A DNA stretch of 64,000 nucleotides from Chrysomallon squamiferum (lineage: Eukaryota; Mollusca; Gastropoda; Neomphalida; Peltospiridae). The translations under genes and the position numbers were made by a program. The stretch lies in NCBI GenBank assembly GCA_012295275.1, contig CM022672.1:28561972-28625971 (forward strand), in the 5' to 3' direction. A model generated the notes under the pieces. The model saw only the letters and a program-made list of their open reading frames with translations, made no database searches and had not been told where the DNA came from. Within the stretch, counting starts at the first letter, position 1; every line of letters starts with the position of its first letter. Shown one piece after another: positions 1 to 12,866 of the stretch.

Positions 1-230
1 TTCAAGAATTTCCAAAATGGAGTCTTTAAAGCTGACTATTGAATTAGGAGCTAAATAAAATAAAAAATTAATAAAATATAGCTTAATTGGTTAATAATAA
101 AGATGACTGATCCAGACAGACCTTCATTGAAATTATTTCTGAAAAGTCACCTGTAACATTAAAAGATTCATATTAAAAAAGTTTAAAAAAAAAATTTAAA
201 TAAAATTTTAGTCAAAGAATAAATGTTAAC

Positions 231-376
231 CTTCCTCATTGTAATTAAAATTTTCAGTGGCATGAAGAAATTCATTCAGAAGTTCAAGAATACTTTTCTT
301 CTGGGTCACCTAGAAATAAAAACATTTAATATATAGTCAGATATATATATACACATTTTTAAATATACACACGAAT

Positions 377-415
<39 letters not shown>

Positions 416-3400
416 TTATGTTTATGTGTGTATTGTGTGATACAATCTGTGAACCAATCATTATGCATATGCCTAAACAAATCAGTCATTTTGCAACACA
501 TTGCCTGTGATCATCCAGCGATATGTGAAATGAATGAAAATTCCAGGCATTTCACCATGAAAATGACTGAAGTGTTAACACCTGTAAAAAGGCTTTTGGT
601 TTTACCACTTAATATGAATTATTTATTATTATACAATACTTTAAACACTGCTGTTTAATATTCAATGTTTGCATTAGTTTCAGATTAAAGAATCTTATGT
701 AAAATATGCTTAGTAACAATTGAATATTACTAACAAATGGCTCTCTGGTTTATTCTTAAGGGTCATTCCATGTCAAATCACCCAATGGTTTAAACCCGAC
801 CGTCTCAGATTTTTGTGAAACTCGGTATACTTGTTGACTGGGATCCCACAGCACCAAATTTGAAATTTTAGCCCAATCAGAACAGTGGTGTGGGAGATAC
901 GGCCCACCGAATTTTGAGATTTTTGCCAAAAATGGGTGTGACCACCAACCTTAGAACCCTCATATCTCAGGAACTACTGGGCCAATCTTCATAAAATTGG
1001 TATTGTTAGAAAGGCAAAATGACAAGGATACCAAATCTGCCATTTTTGTTTAGTTTGGAAAATATTGGAGTACCTTGACCTTTTGACCTTTGCTATGACC
1101 TTGAAATTGACCGTGTGGATCACGTGATCTTGAGATGACCTTTATTGAAATTTAATCTCCCACGTGTTAACTAAAACATATAAAAGTTTCCTGGGTGTAA
1201 TATTTTTTGTTTAGCCACAATATAGATTTAAAAAATGCACATACATGAAAATAACACCTTTTCAGCCATTAACATCTGATTAACTAAAACCTGAATGATC
1301 AATTCTGGATGCTAGAAATCACCATCTCTCTTGATCATCAAGTAAGACATTGTAGGCCTACATGTATGCATAAAGTTCACATATAAAAGTTTCCTGGGTA
1401 TAATATTTTTTGTTTAGCCATAATAGAGATTTAAAAAAATGCATACCTGCATGGATGATTGATACAATGCATTACAATGTACATTTTCTCTGAGACTAAA
1501 AACTCATCTTTGGAGTTAAAACCCCACCTGACATGTCTGAAGGAATGTCTGAAGGATATGAAAAGATGCCAAATGGCATGACATGTTCTACACAATCAGG
1601 CTCAAAGGGTTAACAGGAAGTGATGCTTCAGGCAGGTCAGGAACTCCTTTAGATTCCCTGGTGCAATCCCCATTGAACATGGCAATTAGAAGTTTAAGAC
1701 AAAGAAGTTTCTTCATCTGCATTTCTTTGACAATCTGAAGCTTTTTAAGTTGGACACAGTGTCAGATGTTGATATATAAACAATATTTTTATTTCATAAA
1801 ACCTATTAAGTAATTTTATCATGTCATGTGGGCCTTGCCATTGGTTTTGAACAAGGTTTCAGTCAACAACAGTATAACCCAATCTGAAATCAGACGTCAT
1901 CAAGTGATGTACTGCATAATGTATTTGTACACCCAGTCTTCGGCACAGAGTATGAACAAGGTCTACTTCACCTTAATAAATTGTGATTTATACTTGAGAA
2001 GATTGACATAAATGCCCAAGACTTGTGGGCCTTTGGCAATAACACATGTACTCTGCTGCCATTTTATGACCTGCTTAACTTTACTGAAAGGGTTTCAGGA
2101 TTTGATTTAATATTTAGGAAAGCACTGACTTTGTTCTATTGAATTGAAGGTGCAGGCCAATACTGAAAATCCTTATTTCGTCCAGGGCTAACTACAGCTT
2201 TAACTCTCCTGAAAATGTGTGTTATCAACACCATCATATCAAAAAGGGGTTGTTGCGAAGTGTATGGAAAACTGAGGAAGTCGAAGTGGGATCAAAACAC
2301 GGGACATCAAGAGTATCATGAACAAGAACTTTTCATCAAATTTTCAACATTGCAGAAAAACTGTTGTGATCCCCTTAATCGCCACCCTGAGCAACCACGC
2401 ACTAGATCTTTAAGAATTGTTAGCATGGGCACTTACAAATGCTTAGTAAATCCTCCAAAGACACTAGTGCCAGGAGACAAGTTGTGCTGTGACTGTCTGA
2501 TTACCCTTCAGAAATCAAAGGTCCTGCAGAGGATGGCTTTAGTATGGGTGGTATTACAATGGGAGAATTTGATAACTTGCCAGACAAACCACTGGTTGTT
2601 GTTTCCCCAGAAAAGGACTTTGATTTGAATTCTATTCTGTTGAGTTTAGGTGAAACTCCTGTCAAACTCCATTCACTAGCACATTCTAGTAAATGAATGA
2701 AAGGACAGAAAAAAACTAGCATCAGCTACAGTAACATTAAAATGACATCTTAATGTCTGAATCCTACCCAGAGTGTGTGCAAATCTTGATTTTGTCACCC
2801 TTTACCATTGAAAGGACAATGAATTGAAGGAGGAAATAATCCAATTTTATGAAAGTGATGAGAATGTGTCTGGGAATGAAGGATACAGTCAGCGTTTGAA
2901 ACAAACATAGTGAGAAGGTTAAGCATCAGAAACACCTAGTTCTCTCAAATTTATGTGAACTTTATGCATACATGTAGGCCTACAATGTCTTACATGATGA
3001 TCAAGAAAGATGGTGATTTCTAGCATCCAGAATTGATCATTCAGGTTTTAGTTAATCAGATGTTAATGGCTGAAAAGGTGTTATTTTCATGTATGTGCAT
3101 TTTTTAAATCTATATTGTGGCTAAACAAAAAATATTACACCCAGGAAACTTTTATATGTTTTAGTTAACATGTGGGAGGTTAAATTTCAATAAAGGTTAT
3201 TTCAAGATCACGTGATCCACATGGTCAATTACAAGGTCATAGCAAAGGTCAAAAGGTCAAGGTACTCCAATATTTTCCAAACTAAACAAAAATGGCAGAT
3301 TTGGAATCCTTGTCATTTTGCCTTTCTAACAATACCAATTTTATGAAGATTGGCCCAGTAGTTCCTGAGATATAAGGGTTCTAAGGTTGGTGGTCACACC

Positions 3401-6400
3401 CATTTTTGGCAAAAATCTCAAAATTCGATGGGCCGTATCTCCCACACCACTGGTCTGATTGAGCTACAATTTCAGATTTGGTGCTGTGGGATCCCAGTCA
3501 ACAAGTATACCAAGTTTTATAAAAATCTGACACGGAATGACCCTTAAACATACAAAACATTGTTGATGTCTTGTTATCTAGGAGCTTCTTTTCATCCCTG
3601 ATTAGTGGTAACTGTTTAGTGATTTATTCTCAAACCTAGCCTTGCTTTGTATTTATATTCTGGATGAAGACATAGTTACTTTCTGTGATTTCTTCAAATC
3701 TGTGATTATACCACATTAATTTCATACTGACATATAAAAATTAACATGTTTATGAAGTTTGTAGAAAAGTGTTATTCCAAATCTTCAGCAAAAAATGTTT
3801 ATATCATAATGCTAAATCATAAAACAGCAGAAACTGATAGTGGAACTAACAGCAGACTTGGATTGTATCTGTTATCAAAGTAAGTGTGTTTCAATATGTT
3901 CAATGTGTTCTGTTAGTGATGTGGTGATTCTTTGATAAATTCTGATGTTACAGTATTTCTCCGAGATAAATGCACCAGTCTACTGATACTCAGAGCTCAA
4001 TAATATAGCACATTATATGGTGTTTCTTTAAGAATAAACCAGACAAATGAATAAAAACATCTTTTGCTAGTAATATTCAAGTGTTATTAAGCATATTTTG
4101 TTTAAGATTCTTTAATTTGAAACAGCAAAAATTGAATATTAAGTTATTATGTAATAATAAAGATCATATTGAGTAGAATTTTAAATCTTATCATTGGTAT
4201 ACTTTGTTCTTAAACTGTGACTTTATCAATATTTAAGACAAAAAGTCTCTATGCAATAAGACCTCAATCATTTTAGTCATTTTTGCTTAATACCTGACAA
4301 TGATTTTTCTTTCATTTCATGAAAAGCTTGTAGTTTTCAGTCATTTCATGTATTGCCTGGTGTTCAGAGGAACTTCACAAAATGACTGATTTGTTAGTCA
4401 TTATGTGTAATATCTCGTTTCACAGATTGACTTTAACACACACACACACACACCTGTATATTATAATACCCCATTTTATGTCATTTGGGCTTTCATTATA
4501 CTAAAGCATTTTTAGGGGCAAATCACAAGGTAAATAATATAAATTTTATTAATTGTTTAAAAAATGTGATTTAAAATGTTTCTTTAGTAATATTCTTTTG
4601 TGAATTATCAATGCTATATTTTATAGTGTTTGTCATCATTTTAAGGCATTTTTAAAGCATTATGTCCAGCTTATATCAAAAACCTTTTGGTCATGGTTTT
4701 TTGAACCAATTAATGATGTAACAAGGGGTATGTCGATTTATATATATATATGTAATGCATGTCATGTGAAGAAGGTCATGTAAGACTTTAATCAACTCTT
4801 GGTATAATTAAATTTCATTTAAATGTTTTAATGAAGAATTTTGAGTGATTACCTATTACAAATAATTATTCCTACTGCTATTTATTCTTTAAGGAAAGTA
4901 TCAAATGCATGTCAAACTATAATGATTCTAATTAAAATTCATTTTATGCTTTGGACAAAAGGGCTTATATACAGATAAACTTGGATTCTGCTTAATTATA
5001 AACTCTATGACAAAATGGTTAAAAATATATTGCTTGTCATAATGGAAATGTTTTGTTCTAATTGTAAATTAGTCTATCCACCTACTGCATTCCTCAGTTT
5101 ATACTGCTCCAGTAACAAAGGGATAACTTTTCTAATCATTGTAGAGTAGGCAAGGTCTGATGTCTCAGCTACTGACAACAACAATCGCCCACTTAGATGA
5201 AGCAATTGGCAATCTGGTTCACACAGATAATGTCTACAATCTGAAAAAAGATCAAAAGTACTTATAAACAAATTGCATGAATATTAAAAATCTTCTGACC
5301 AACATAAATCCAAACAGACTAAGACACTTAATGTTTGACTTTTTGAATAAAATATATAAAATTTTCAACAAATTCTGACTTGTGTTATTTTAATAAATAT
5401 TTAAGGGAATAATAACACGAGAAGCTGAGAAATCTCTAACCATCTTAATAGAAAAGTTTTAAAAGAAAAACAGATGCTTTATAATTAAACAGACCTTGCC
5501 AAACATCTTCAAGAAAATTCTGAAATGAAGTTTGTGTTGAATTCTTCAGCACATCTTGTGACAAAGTTCTCACTATAGCTTTTAGAGCAGAAACAGCAGA
5601 CATTACTACCTCAGCATCACTGGATGTTAGTATCTGTAAGAGAACACTTTTTAATACAATATATATATTTTTTTTTTTATATTTGCAGCAATAGAAATAT
5701 AACAATTTTACCTTCAATTTCTGTATTTATTTATGTAACTTTGTAATATTTACCGTTGTTATGTCATAAATAATTCGAAATTTATACTGTATGATTTTTC
5801 ACAAATAATTTCACATTTACATTCAACATTATAAAAAAATATTTATTCATTATCACAACAAACAGCTGATATGTAACTTCTGTATTATAACACATAAAAT
5901 GACTTGTATTCAGTAGCAACAAAACATAATTCTTGACAGTTACGTTTATTATGACTAGAACATAACTATAGATTCAGTTAAATAATGATTAAAGTAATTT
6001 ACAATAATTAATATTGCTACTTTAGTGATACAATCATAGCTAACCTCCCTTTTGATGCATGAGAATAAGGAACCAAGAAATTCATATAAACATTTGGATC
6101 CATAAACTTCTGCACATGCAGCCTGAAATTTTAAAATGATAAATAAATTATAAACACACATTTTTCTTAACTTATTATAATGAATCAAAATGAAATATTG
6201 CTTGACATACTCTATAATTTACTAAACTAATAATAGTATTTGTTGCTGGTCAGAATTTACAGTCAAAAGTTATTGCATATCAATGATAATCTTGATAAAA
6301 GTAGTTCAATTTCATTTATAACAGTCAGTAAATTACTACAAATTAATATTTATAAATCACTACTTTAATTTTGTTATAATAAATAATAATTAAAATTGAC

Positions 6401-9400
6401 ATATAACTGAAATCAGATTAGAATCAATGAGTATGCTGCAATAAGAATTATCACAACGAGAACTCAGAAAAATGATCCTACAACCATTTAAGTCCTCTGA
6501 TCAGTCAATGTCTAATATAAACTGAATTAAATTTCTAGAAAATACAAGAAATATTGATGTGAATATTACAAGTGTCTGAAAAGAGTCTATTTTGGCAGTC
6601 TGAACATCAGAGGACATTTTTTCAATAAGCAGAGGGAGGCAGAAGGGACCAAAATCAGACAGTGATGAAAGACAGTCTCTCAGTGCCACTGTCAGATCCT
6701 CACGGGTTATCTGGTTAGGATCGTCTGACGTCTGCAGAGTAAAACAAATTGTTGATGAATTAATACTGGAGTTGCTAGTACTGTTGAAAGAACAAAATGT
6801 TAAGCCAAATATTCACATATAAATTTTAAAATAACTTTTCAAATTACAAAACCATGTATCAAAAGAAATATTAAATTATAATTTTTAATACTTACTGGAG
6901 AAAAATCAATAGGAAAATAGCATGACACAATTTCAAACATTTCTTCAGTGAAAACTCCTGAAATCATCAAAAAGTTTTACAAAATTTAACAAAGAGTTAA
7001 AATATAATTAAACTGTGCTAATAGGGAAAGACTGAAATAAAAATCTGCCTATTAAACTGTGTATCAAAATCTGTCAGACTAGGGTTCTTTCATGAAAGTT
7101 GTATTTATTTTTCTGTAGAAACTCATTTTCCATTCAAAGGAAACAGTCTGCCAATTGATTCCAAAGGTATTAAATCAACAAGATAGCAAGCAGTTCCAAC
7201 AGTAAAAATACATGTATTTAGATGTTTATACTTGAGTAAAGCAGTATACTGGATGTTTTCAAAAATGAAATTGCTTAAAGCTTCTTGTAAACACAGCTGT
7301 CAACAATCATTTGAGAAGCATGGTTTTGAATTATACTTTTATTTATTTTTATCTGAATATTTTTACTTACTACGATGACCACTGAAACATTATATACTAC
7401 AAAAAGATGTTACATAATTTTTTTTAATAATTTGCAGTTAAATAATATACTAGAAAAAACACGAAATACCTTTTGAAAACGTGATTTGTTTTGTTGGGTT
7501 TTTTATAGTAAACTTGACACAAAAAGAGTTAAATGATCAAAATACTACAGTATAAAAAAATGTTATACCTAGTGAAAAATTGTTTATAGTTGTTTTAGCC
7601 ACACTGAAGGCTAGAATCAGATTTCTGGGATCTTTTTCCATGTCCATGGTCTGAATAAATCCGTACACAAAATCGCTTCCCATTTTCTGTAATTCTAAAA
7701 TGTAACACTGTAATAACTATTTATATTCAGATATTAGAAAATTAATTGCAAGAAGAAAGAAATTATTATTGTGAATTTATATTTAAAGAAAAGAATTAAA
7801 CAAAAAACAAAAACTAAAATTAAACAATATTTGAATTCTTGTTATTTATTTGCCACTAATAATATACATTTCATTATTTGCTAAATTTGATTTAAAAAGA
7901 AACCATAATTTCACAAAAACATTAACATTATTTAAATAGTTCAAGTGTTAAAAGAATATGAAAATGAGATACTATTACAAAACGAAGAAACCTGATGCTA
8001 TTAATGATAATATCTATTACATGCAAGTTACCATTCATTCTGTGTTGTAACAACAGTGACAAGATCATGTAAACAGTATATCTATCTTTCTGGGCCAATG
8101 ACATGCAGTGAACTTCTTTGAAAATCTGTCGACAAATCTTCTCAGCATTTCCACTTGTCAGGTTGTAGCACTTGCTCTGCATATCAAAAAATAACATTTT
8201 TATCCAGTTATAAAAAAAAATGAAATTTAAATTAATGTTAATAATAACAAAATAAATATAAAGATTATCATTATTTAGTAATTAATTTTAAAAATCATGC
8301 AAAGAAAGGTATTTAATGAAAGGTAAATGTCTAAATAAAATTAAATTGAAATTAAAGAGAAATAAATGATGTCTAACTGGTACTTCAATTTATGCAACAG
8401 TTCACTCTGATGAAATTTGTTTGAAATATAAAACTACATTTTTAATAACTGATTTTAAGCTCTGGTGTTATGTTCTGAATTCTAACATGATATAACACTG
8501 ACATCATTTCATAACAGGTCATAAAAAAAAAAAAATGTAAGACTCATTATAAAGAAAATGGTGTTGTGAATGAAAACACTGCATTGTTTTTAAACTTACT
8601 AAAGCCACTAATCCATGTAAAGCATGAGGCTGTATGGAATGGTGATCACTGAGCTTTTCACAGAAAAAAATGTTGTCAAGAGATCCACTGTAAAGGTTAA
8701 AAAAAAAGCATTCAAAACATAAATTTTATTAAGACTGGTATCAATTAACAACTAATGTTTATTTATGTAAATTGTTTCTTCAAATCAAATTATGTTCTCC
8801 AATGAATATTTTGATAATTGCAGTACATTCTAATTACATGATATACAAATTCTGAACTAATGTCAAATAATGAAATAAATGAACAAAGAAAATATTCGAA
8901 TCAAAATTTCTTACTCAAATTTTAATCAGCTTGTCTAATAGATCTGTCTCTATAAGTACTCCTAACTGGTACAGATGTGTTAATATTGTTTTTAAACTGG
9001 TCTGGGATTATGGTTACTGAAAGAAAACCAGTTTTGTTACCATCATTTTCACTGAGAAGCTGGTCAGCCACAAGATGAAGTATCTGAGATAACAGTTGTG
9101 TTGCTCTGCCTCTTGTACTTGATTCAGTGTTAGTTAACAGATGTCTGTAAACAATTAATATCATATTTTATTTATTTCTAGATATTTGGCATCTGTCAAG
9201 TTTCAACTGGCAAATACTGTAATTTATATTCAAAATAAATTGCATAACTGAATAGAGAAATCAAGTTATTCTATGTATTTATTATTATTATTATAATTTG
9301 TTTTTGTAATAAAAAAGAGACAAATTTCACAAGTAGCTATTACACATGAGTTTCTACATAATGTGTGTACAATAATGCAAATATCACAGTACAAAAAGCA

Positions 9401-10069
9401 GTGATTTTGTTCAGTCATTATATTTAAACAGTATGCTTACCCTAAAGCCTCTATTAATTCCAAAAGGGTTAACTTGCCATTGATCATAACTGTCAAATAT
9501 AAAAATTATATAACAATAAAAATGCAGAGAAGTGTCTGTGTAAGTGTGTGAGAGAGACAAAGAAAGAATGTGTGAACAAAAATATACAAACAGATTACTA
9601 TACTTGACTTTCCATGTCATTGTTTTACTTTTGTTCCTAGTAAAATATAAAAATAATTGAATAAATATAATTTATAAAGACCAAAGTCTCGAATGATGTA
9701 GGCTTCATTTTCCTTTCTTTTTTATGACATCAAGTTATAAGATAAAAACAGTTATAAAAAAAAAATAATAATAATAATATATTGATAAGCTGTGCATTTA
9801 TAATTTGCTACTAGATTTTACTGTTCTTCATTATCAATATTATGATTATCATTATGATCATGTCAAATGATTTCCACATTTATTTTCTGACAAAAATTAT
9901 TATAATAGATAATAAACATATGTATATGATTAGTTGGAAACAGATCTTTAGCTTGCGTATTTGCATCTATTTATTTTAAATAAAAACCTTCTGCTAACTG
10001 ATGAAGAGAAGAATCTGTCAATTCTTCAACAAAATTATCCATAATTGTGCTCCACACGGGGGTCGCCAT
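231..10069 (-). CDS. MMS19: MMS19, cytosolic iron-sulphur assembly targeting factor (N-terminal ~420 residues; gene runs off left edge)
   Basis: HEAT-repeat scaffold that hands iron-sulphur clusters to nuclear DNA repair and replication enzymes in the CIA targeting complex. Exons on the minus strand: 10069-9988, 9489-9441, 9144-9041, 8687-8600, 8176-8032, 7694-7569, 6957-6896, 6731-6570, 6122-6045, 5633-5495, 5240-5086, 309-231; the next exon lies outside. Diagnostic stretches, judged against the remembered human protein, include EKDPRNL and SCYFPIDF, LPLLIEKMSSDVQTAKIDS, and DCRHYLCEPD followed by PLLLEQY. The start ATG at 10069 sits in a good context (aaaATGG). All junctions keep phase except exon 3 to exon 4: exon 3 ends one base into a codon, while exon 4 needs two. 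A mis-read base, an unseen micro-exon or a disabling indel could explain this. The 4.8 kb intron 310-5085 carries a transposon. Identity is very secure; intactness is less so. Confidence 0.93.
378..413. repeat. (AC)n microsatellite
   Basis: About 18 uninterrupted AC units inside the MMS19 intron. A shorter AC run lies near 4436-4453. Confidence 0.97.
760..1380. repeat. Left terminal inverted repeat of transposon copy 1
   Basis: Reverse-complement partner of about 2956-3543. A sub-block at about 1167-1240 (tataaaagtttcctgggtg onward) is repeated directly just inside the arm at 1381-1445, so the arm carries an internal tandem duplication. Confidence 0.85.
2215..2692 (+). pseudogene. Transposase N-terminal fragment (broken)
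   Basis: The reading frame 2215-2628 contains a Cys-rich block (CCDPLNRH, then PGDKLCCDC), like the zinc-binding N terminus of a transposase family common in invertebrate genomes. From about 2520 the sense frame shifts by one phase and continues to LNSILLSLGETPVKLHSL, then stops near 2692. A later piece, EIIQFYESDENVSG, is recognisable near 2835. The catalytic part is missing from this copy. Family assignment is from memory of motifs. Confidence 0.6.
2956..3543. repeat. Right terminal inverted repeat of transposon copy 1
   Basis: Reverse complement of the left arm, from the block around tgcatacatgtaggcctaca to the terminal GGAATGACCC. Confidence 0.85.
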
Positions 10070-10380
10070 TTTGTTATACTGCATCAAACCAAAATATTTT
10101 TTACTGTACAAATACGTTTTATTAAATACTGTATTTATTTGCATACTAATGGTAGTAACAAAATTATTTAAAATAATTAAACTGTAATAAAAGGCATACA
10201 CATTTTTTTCATCTTCTTCTTTTTATTTTTTTAATGTAAATTAAACCAATGAACATCGGTTGTTTCTTCGCTGTCATATTTGACGTCACATTGATCTGTA
10301 AGGTGTTCACAGGCCATTGTAAATTTTCGGGAATTCCCTGAAAATAAGATCGGACAGCCCTTTCCCCTCCCTGTATTAAA
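10070..10380. promoter_or_regulatory. Shared bidirectional promoter of MMS19 and UBTD
   Basis: Only 311 bases separate the two divergent start codons. The stretch is less AT-rich than its surroundings, holds several CpGs and has no clear TATA box facing either gene. It contains a perfect CRE. Assignment as a bidirectional promoter is inferred from the layout. Confidence 0.75.
10281..10288. promoter_or_regulatory. CRE palindrome TGACGTCA
   Basis: Exact 8-base CREB/ATF consensus, 93 bases upstream of the UBTD start and 212 bases upstream of the MMS19 start. In such AT-rich DNA a chance match inside this 311 bp window is unlikely. Confidence 0.6.
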
Positions 10381-11533
10381 ATGGGAGGGTGCATTGGGGC
10401 TCACAGAGACAATGGTCCTCCGTCTGGCGAATCTTCAGACGTGACAGGTATGATACAACATGGTAGGTTTTGATATTATTTTGTTTTGGTTCTGTTTTGT
10501 TCGTTTCCATTTTTTTTTTTTCAAGATTCATTGATTGGTTTTAGTTTCAAGTTAGAATGTATTACAACCGTCTGTCGTGATAACAGCTATCACTGTATCA
10601 TTATATTTATAATTTATCTGACGTTGAAATTCGTTGTAAGTACCCATCAAAGCGGAAGCGAAAAATAAAAGATATTGATCAGACAGCATGAATGCTGCTG
10701 CTGTTGTTGAATGATTGCAGCCAACACTGGCAGCAGGACAAAACCCTTGAAAACGTTGTAATATGGTTATTATTTTATAGTTATTAAATTTTGTTTGCTT
10801 GTTTTTTTAATTTGTAGAGAGATTTTATATCTGTGTTTATGTTTATATATAATGTGTGGAGACATAACTCAAATGTGGATAACCCATTTATAATTACATT
10901 GGACGAGATTGGTTACTATATTAACTGCTACATAGCAAAATTAACTGTTAAAATTGTTTAATTTTACAGATCAAAGTATATTTAACTATACAAATTTTTT
11001 CACTAAACCTTGTCAGTTCAGTATATATATTTATTTTAATATTTTTCTTTCAACCTTGCATGAATTTGACATAGCATTTTTTAATGCATATACATTTTTT
11101 TTTTATGCTGTCTGTTAATCAGTATATCTGTTTCCTAATATTCAGTACTTAGGAATGATAGAATGTCTACATCAACATGCATTTCTATATTTATAAAATG
11201 CATAAACTATAACGGTTACTATAAATTTTATATTTATAATTTATTCCAAATGTTAGGGAAATACTTGACTCTGAATTAAAAAGGTAGGTTTATATATGTA
11301 GGAATATCATTCATTGCTGATACTTTTAGTTGTGTGTTTAGAGTTCTTGTTAGGGTTTATTTTCACATATTACATTATATTCAGATAATGACAAAATAGA
11401 TTATGCAGTAAGAAATTGCAAAACACAGATAATCTGTAATTCCAGTAATAATGCCGTTCATGCTTTTAGCCAATAAAATTTAATAAAAACAAAAAAACCC
11501 CAGTATTTTAGAATGTATTTTAAAAATGTTATG

Positions 11534-11576
<43 letters not shown>

Positions 11577-12866
11577 TAACAATCATGTGATAATTGTTTT
11601 CTGTCAGTAAGCTTAGAATGAAATACAAAACAGTAAGATATATAATATTTAAATATTATTAAAAGAAATCCTTGTTAATTACACTAGAAACTGAAAAAAC
11701 AAAGGTTAAAATTGAAAGCAAGAACTTTTCTAATTGTGATAACATGTATTATGAAAAATGGTAATATTGGTTTGTTTAAAAGACATTTAAAAAAAAAAAA
11801 ATTCAGTTTCCATTGGAAGAAACCAACCTTTGAAGCCAGAAAAACCAAAATGGAAGAGTGATGTTCCTTTAACAGAAGGTCAGCTTCGCAGCAAAAGAGA
11901 TGAATTTTGGGACACTGCTCCTGCATTTGAAGGTCGCAAAGAGATCTGGGATGCATTAAAAGCAGCTGCATATGCATTGGAAACTGGTGACCATGCTTTA
12001 GCTCAAGCCATTGTGGATGGGGCCAATATTTCACTACCACATGGTAAGATAATGTGTTTTTATCATTTATATTTTATTTTTAAATTGTTTTGTTTTTGAA
12101 TTACAGATGCTTTTTCATTTATTAAAATTAAAATTACCAAAAACTAACATTAATATTTAGACTTTTTCAGCACTAATGTTATAGTTTTTTTTATTTGAAC
12201 ATGTGGACCATAAATTCATGATTAATGTTACTTAAAATTATAAAAAATTAAATGTAATTGGTAGTTATCATGAAAAAATACTGTTTTCTTCTAGAACCAC
12301 ATGTTTTATTCTCCTTTTCAGACAGACAAAGAACAATTTTAAAGTATTTTTAAAAACATTAAAATGAAAATAAAAATTTGATGAATTTGCTGCATCTATC
12401 AGACTATATATAATTCTATAAACATTAACTTCATTGGAATGGTTTCAAAATAACAAATATTTATTCACTGACAGGCACACTTATGGACTGCTATGATGAA
12501 CTGGGAAACCGTTATCAGTTGCCAGTGTATGTTCTTAGTTCTCCAACAAACTTGATAGAGGAGGCAAGTGAAAGTGACACAGGACAAGACACAGATGCCA
12601 ATTCTTCACCAGGTGTGGAAATCCCAATAAAATTCCGACTGTCAACTGTGAACAAAGATATCAGGTTGCCTGTGCGGACAACAGACACAGTGTTAAAAGT
12701 AAAGAAGAGAATTTTTGAGGAGACAGGAGTGGATGTAGCAAGTCAGCGATGGTTTTATTCTGGCAAACTTCTTAATGATAAACTGCATATTGAGGATATA
12801 AAAATACTGAAAGGCTATGTAATTCAGGTGATTGTGACTGAATCAAAAGAAGAAGTCAAGAAATGA
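10381..12866 (+). CDS. UBTD: Ubiquitin domain-containing protein (UBTD1/UBTD2 family), 231 aa
   Basis: Three exons: 10381-10447, 11807-12043, 12475-12866; both junctions are phase 1 and in frame. The start MGGCIGAH gives Gly2 and Cys4, a typical N-myristoylation plus palmitoylation signal, so membrane attachment is likely. Exon 2 holds the DC-UbP/UBTD N-terminal domain ([36 protein letters not shown]). Exon 3 starts [13 protein letters not shown] and continues into a ubiquitin-like fold at about residues 148-226 ([33 protein letters not shown]). Family members bind UBE2D-type E2 enzymes and deubiquitinases. The N terminus looks more like vertebrate UBTD2, but the neighbour is that of UBTD1, as expected for a gene predating the vertebrate duplication. 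Length matches the family (about 230 aa). Confidence 0.97.
11536..11573. repeat. (TG)n microsatellite
   Basis: About 19 TG units in UBTD intron 1. Confidence 0.95.

Larger units (their letters stand above)
760..3543 (+). mobile_element. DNA transposon copy 1, long terminal inverted repeats, TTAA flanks
   Basis: The element starts GGGTCATTCC and ends GGAATGACCC, with TTAA immediately outside at 756-759 and 3544-3547, the expected target-site duplication. The inverted ends are about 600 bp each (about 760-1380 and 2956-3543) and highly similar. Between them, 2215-2692 keeps a decayed N-terminal piece of the same transposase family whose C-terminal part survives in the 28 kb copy. TTAA duplication is known for the piggyBac, Kolobok and ISL2EU superfamilies; the superfamily here is not settled. 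It is non-autonomous as it stands. Confidence 0.9.
310..5085 (-). other. Large MMS19 intron containing a transposon
   Basis: This intron lies between the exon ending KLRNA (donor GTAGGT at 5085) and the exon starting VTQKKS (acceptor TAG at 312-310). Phase is 0 on both sides. It is ten times longer than most introns here, largely because of the 760-3543 element. Outside the element I see only AT-rich sequence and CA repeats. Confidence 0.85.

Noticed and set aside
1826-2011. 61-residue plus-strand frame
   Set aside because: It belongs to transposon copy 1 and matches 29720-29830 of copy 2 at the DNA level; not a host gene.
11684-12040. 118-residue minus-strand frame opposite UBTD exon 2
   Set aside because: It lies antisense to a secure coding exon with family-conserved sequence and has no homology of its own.
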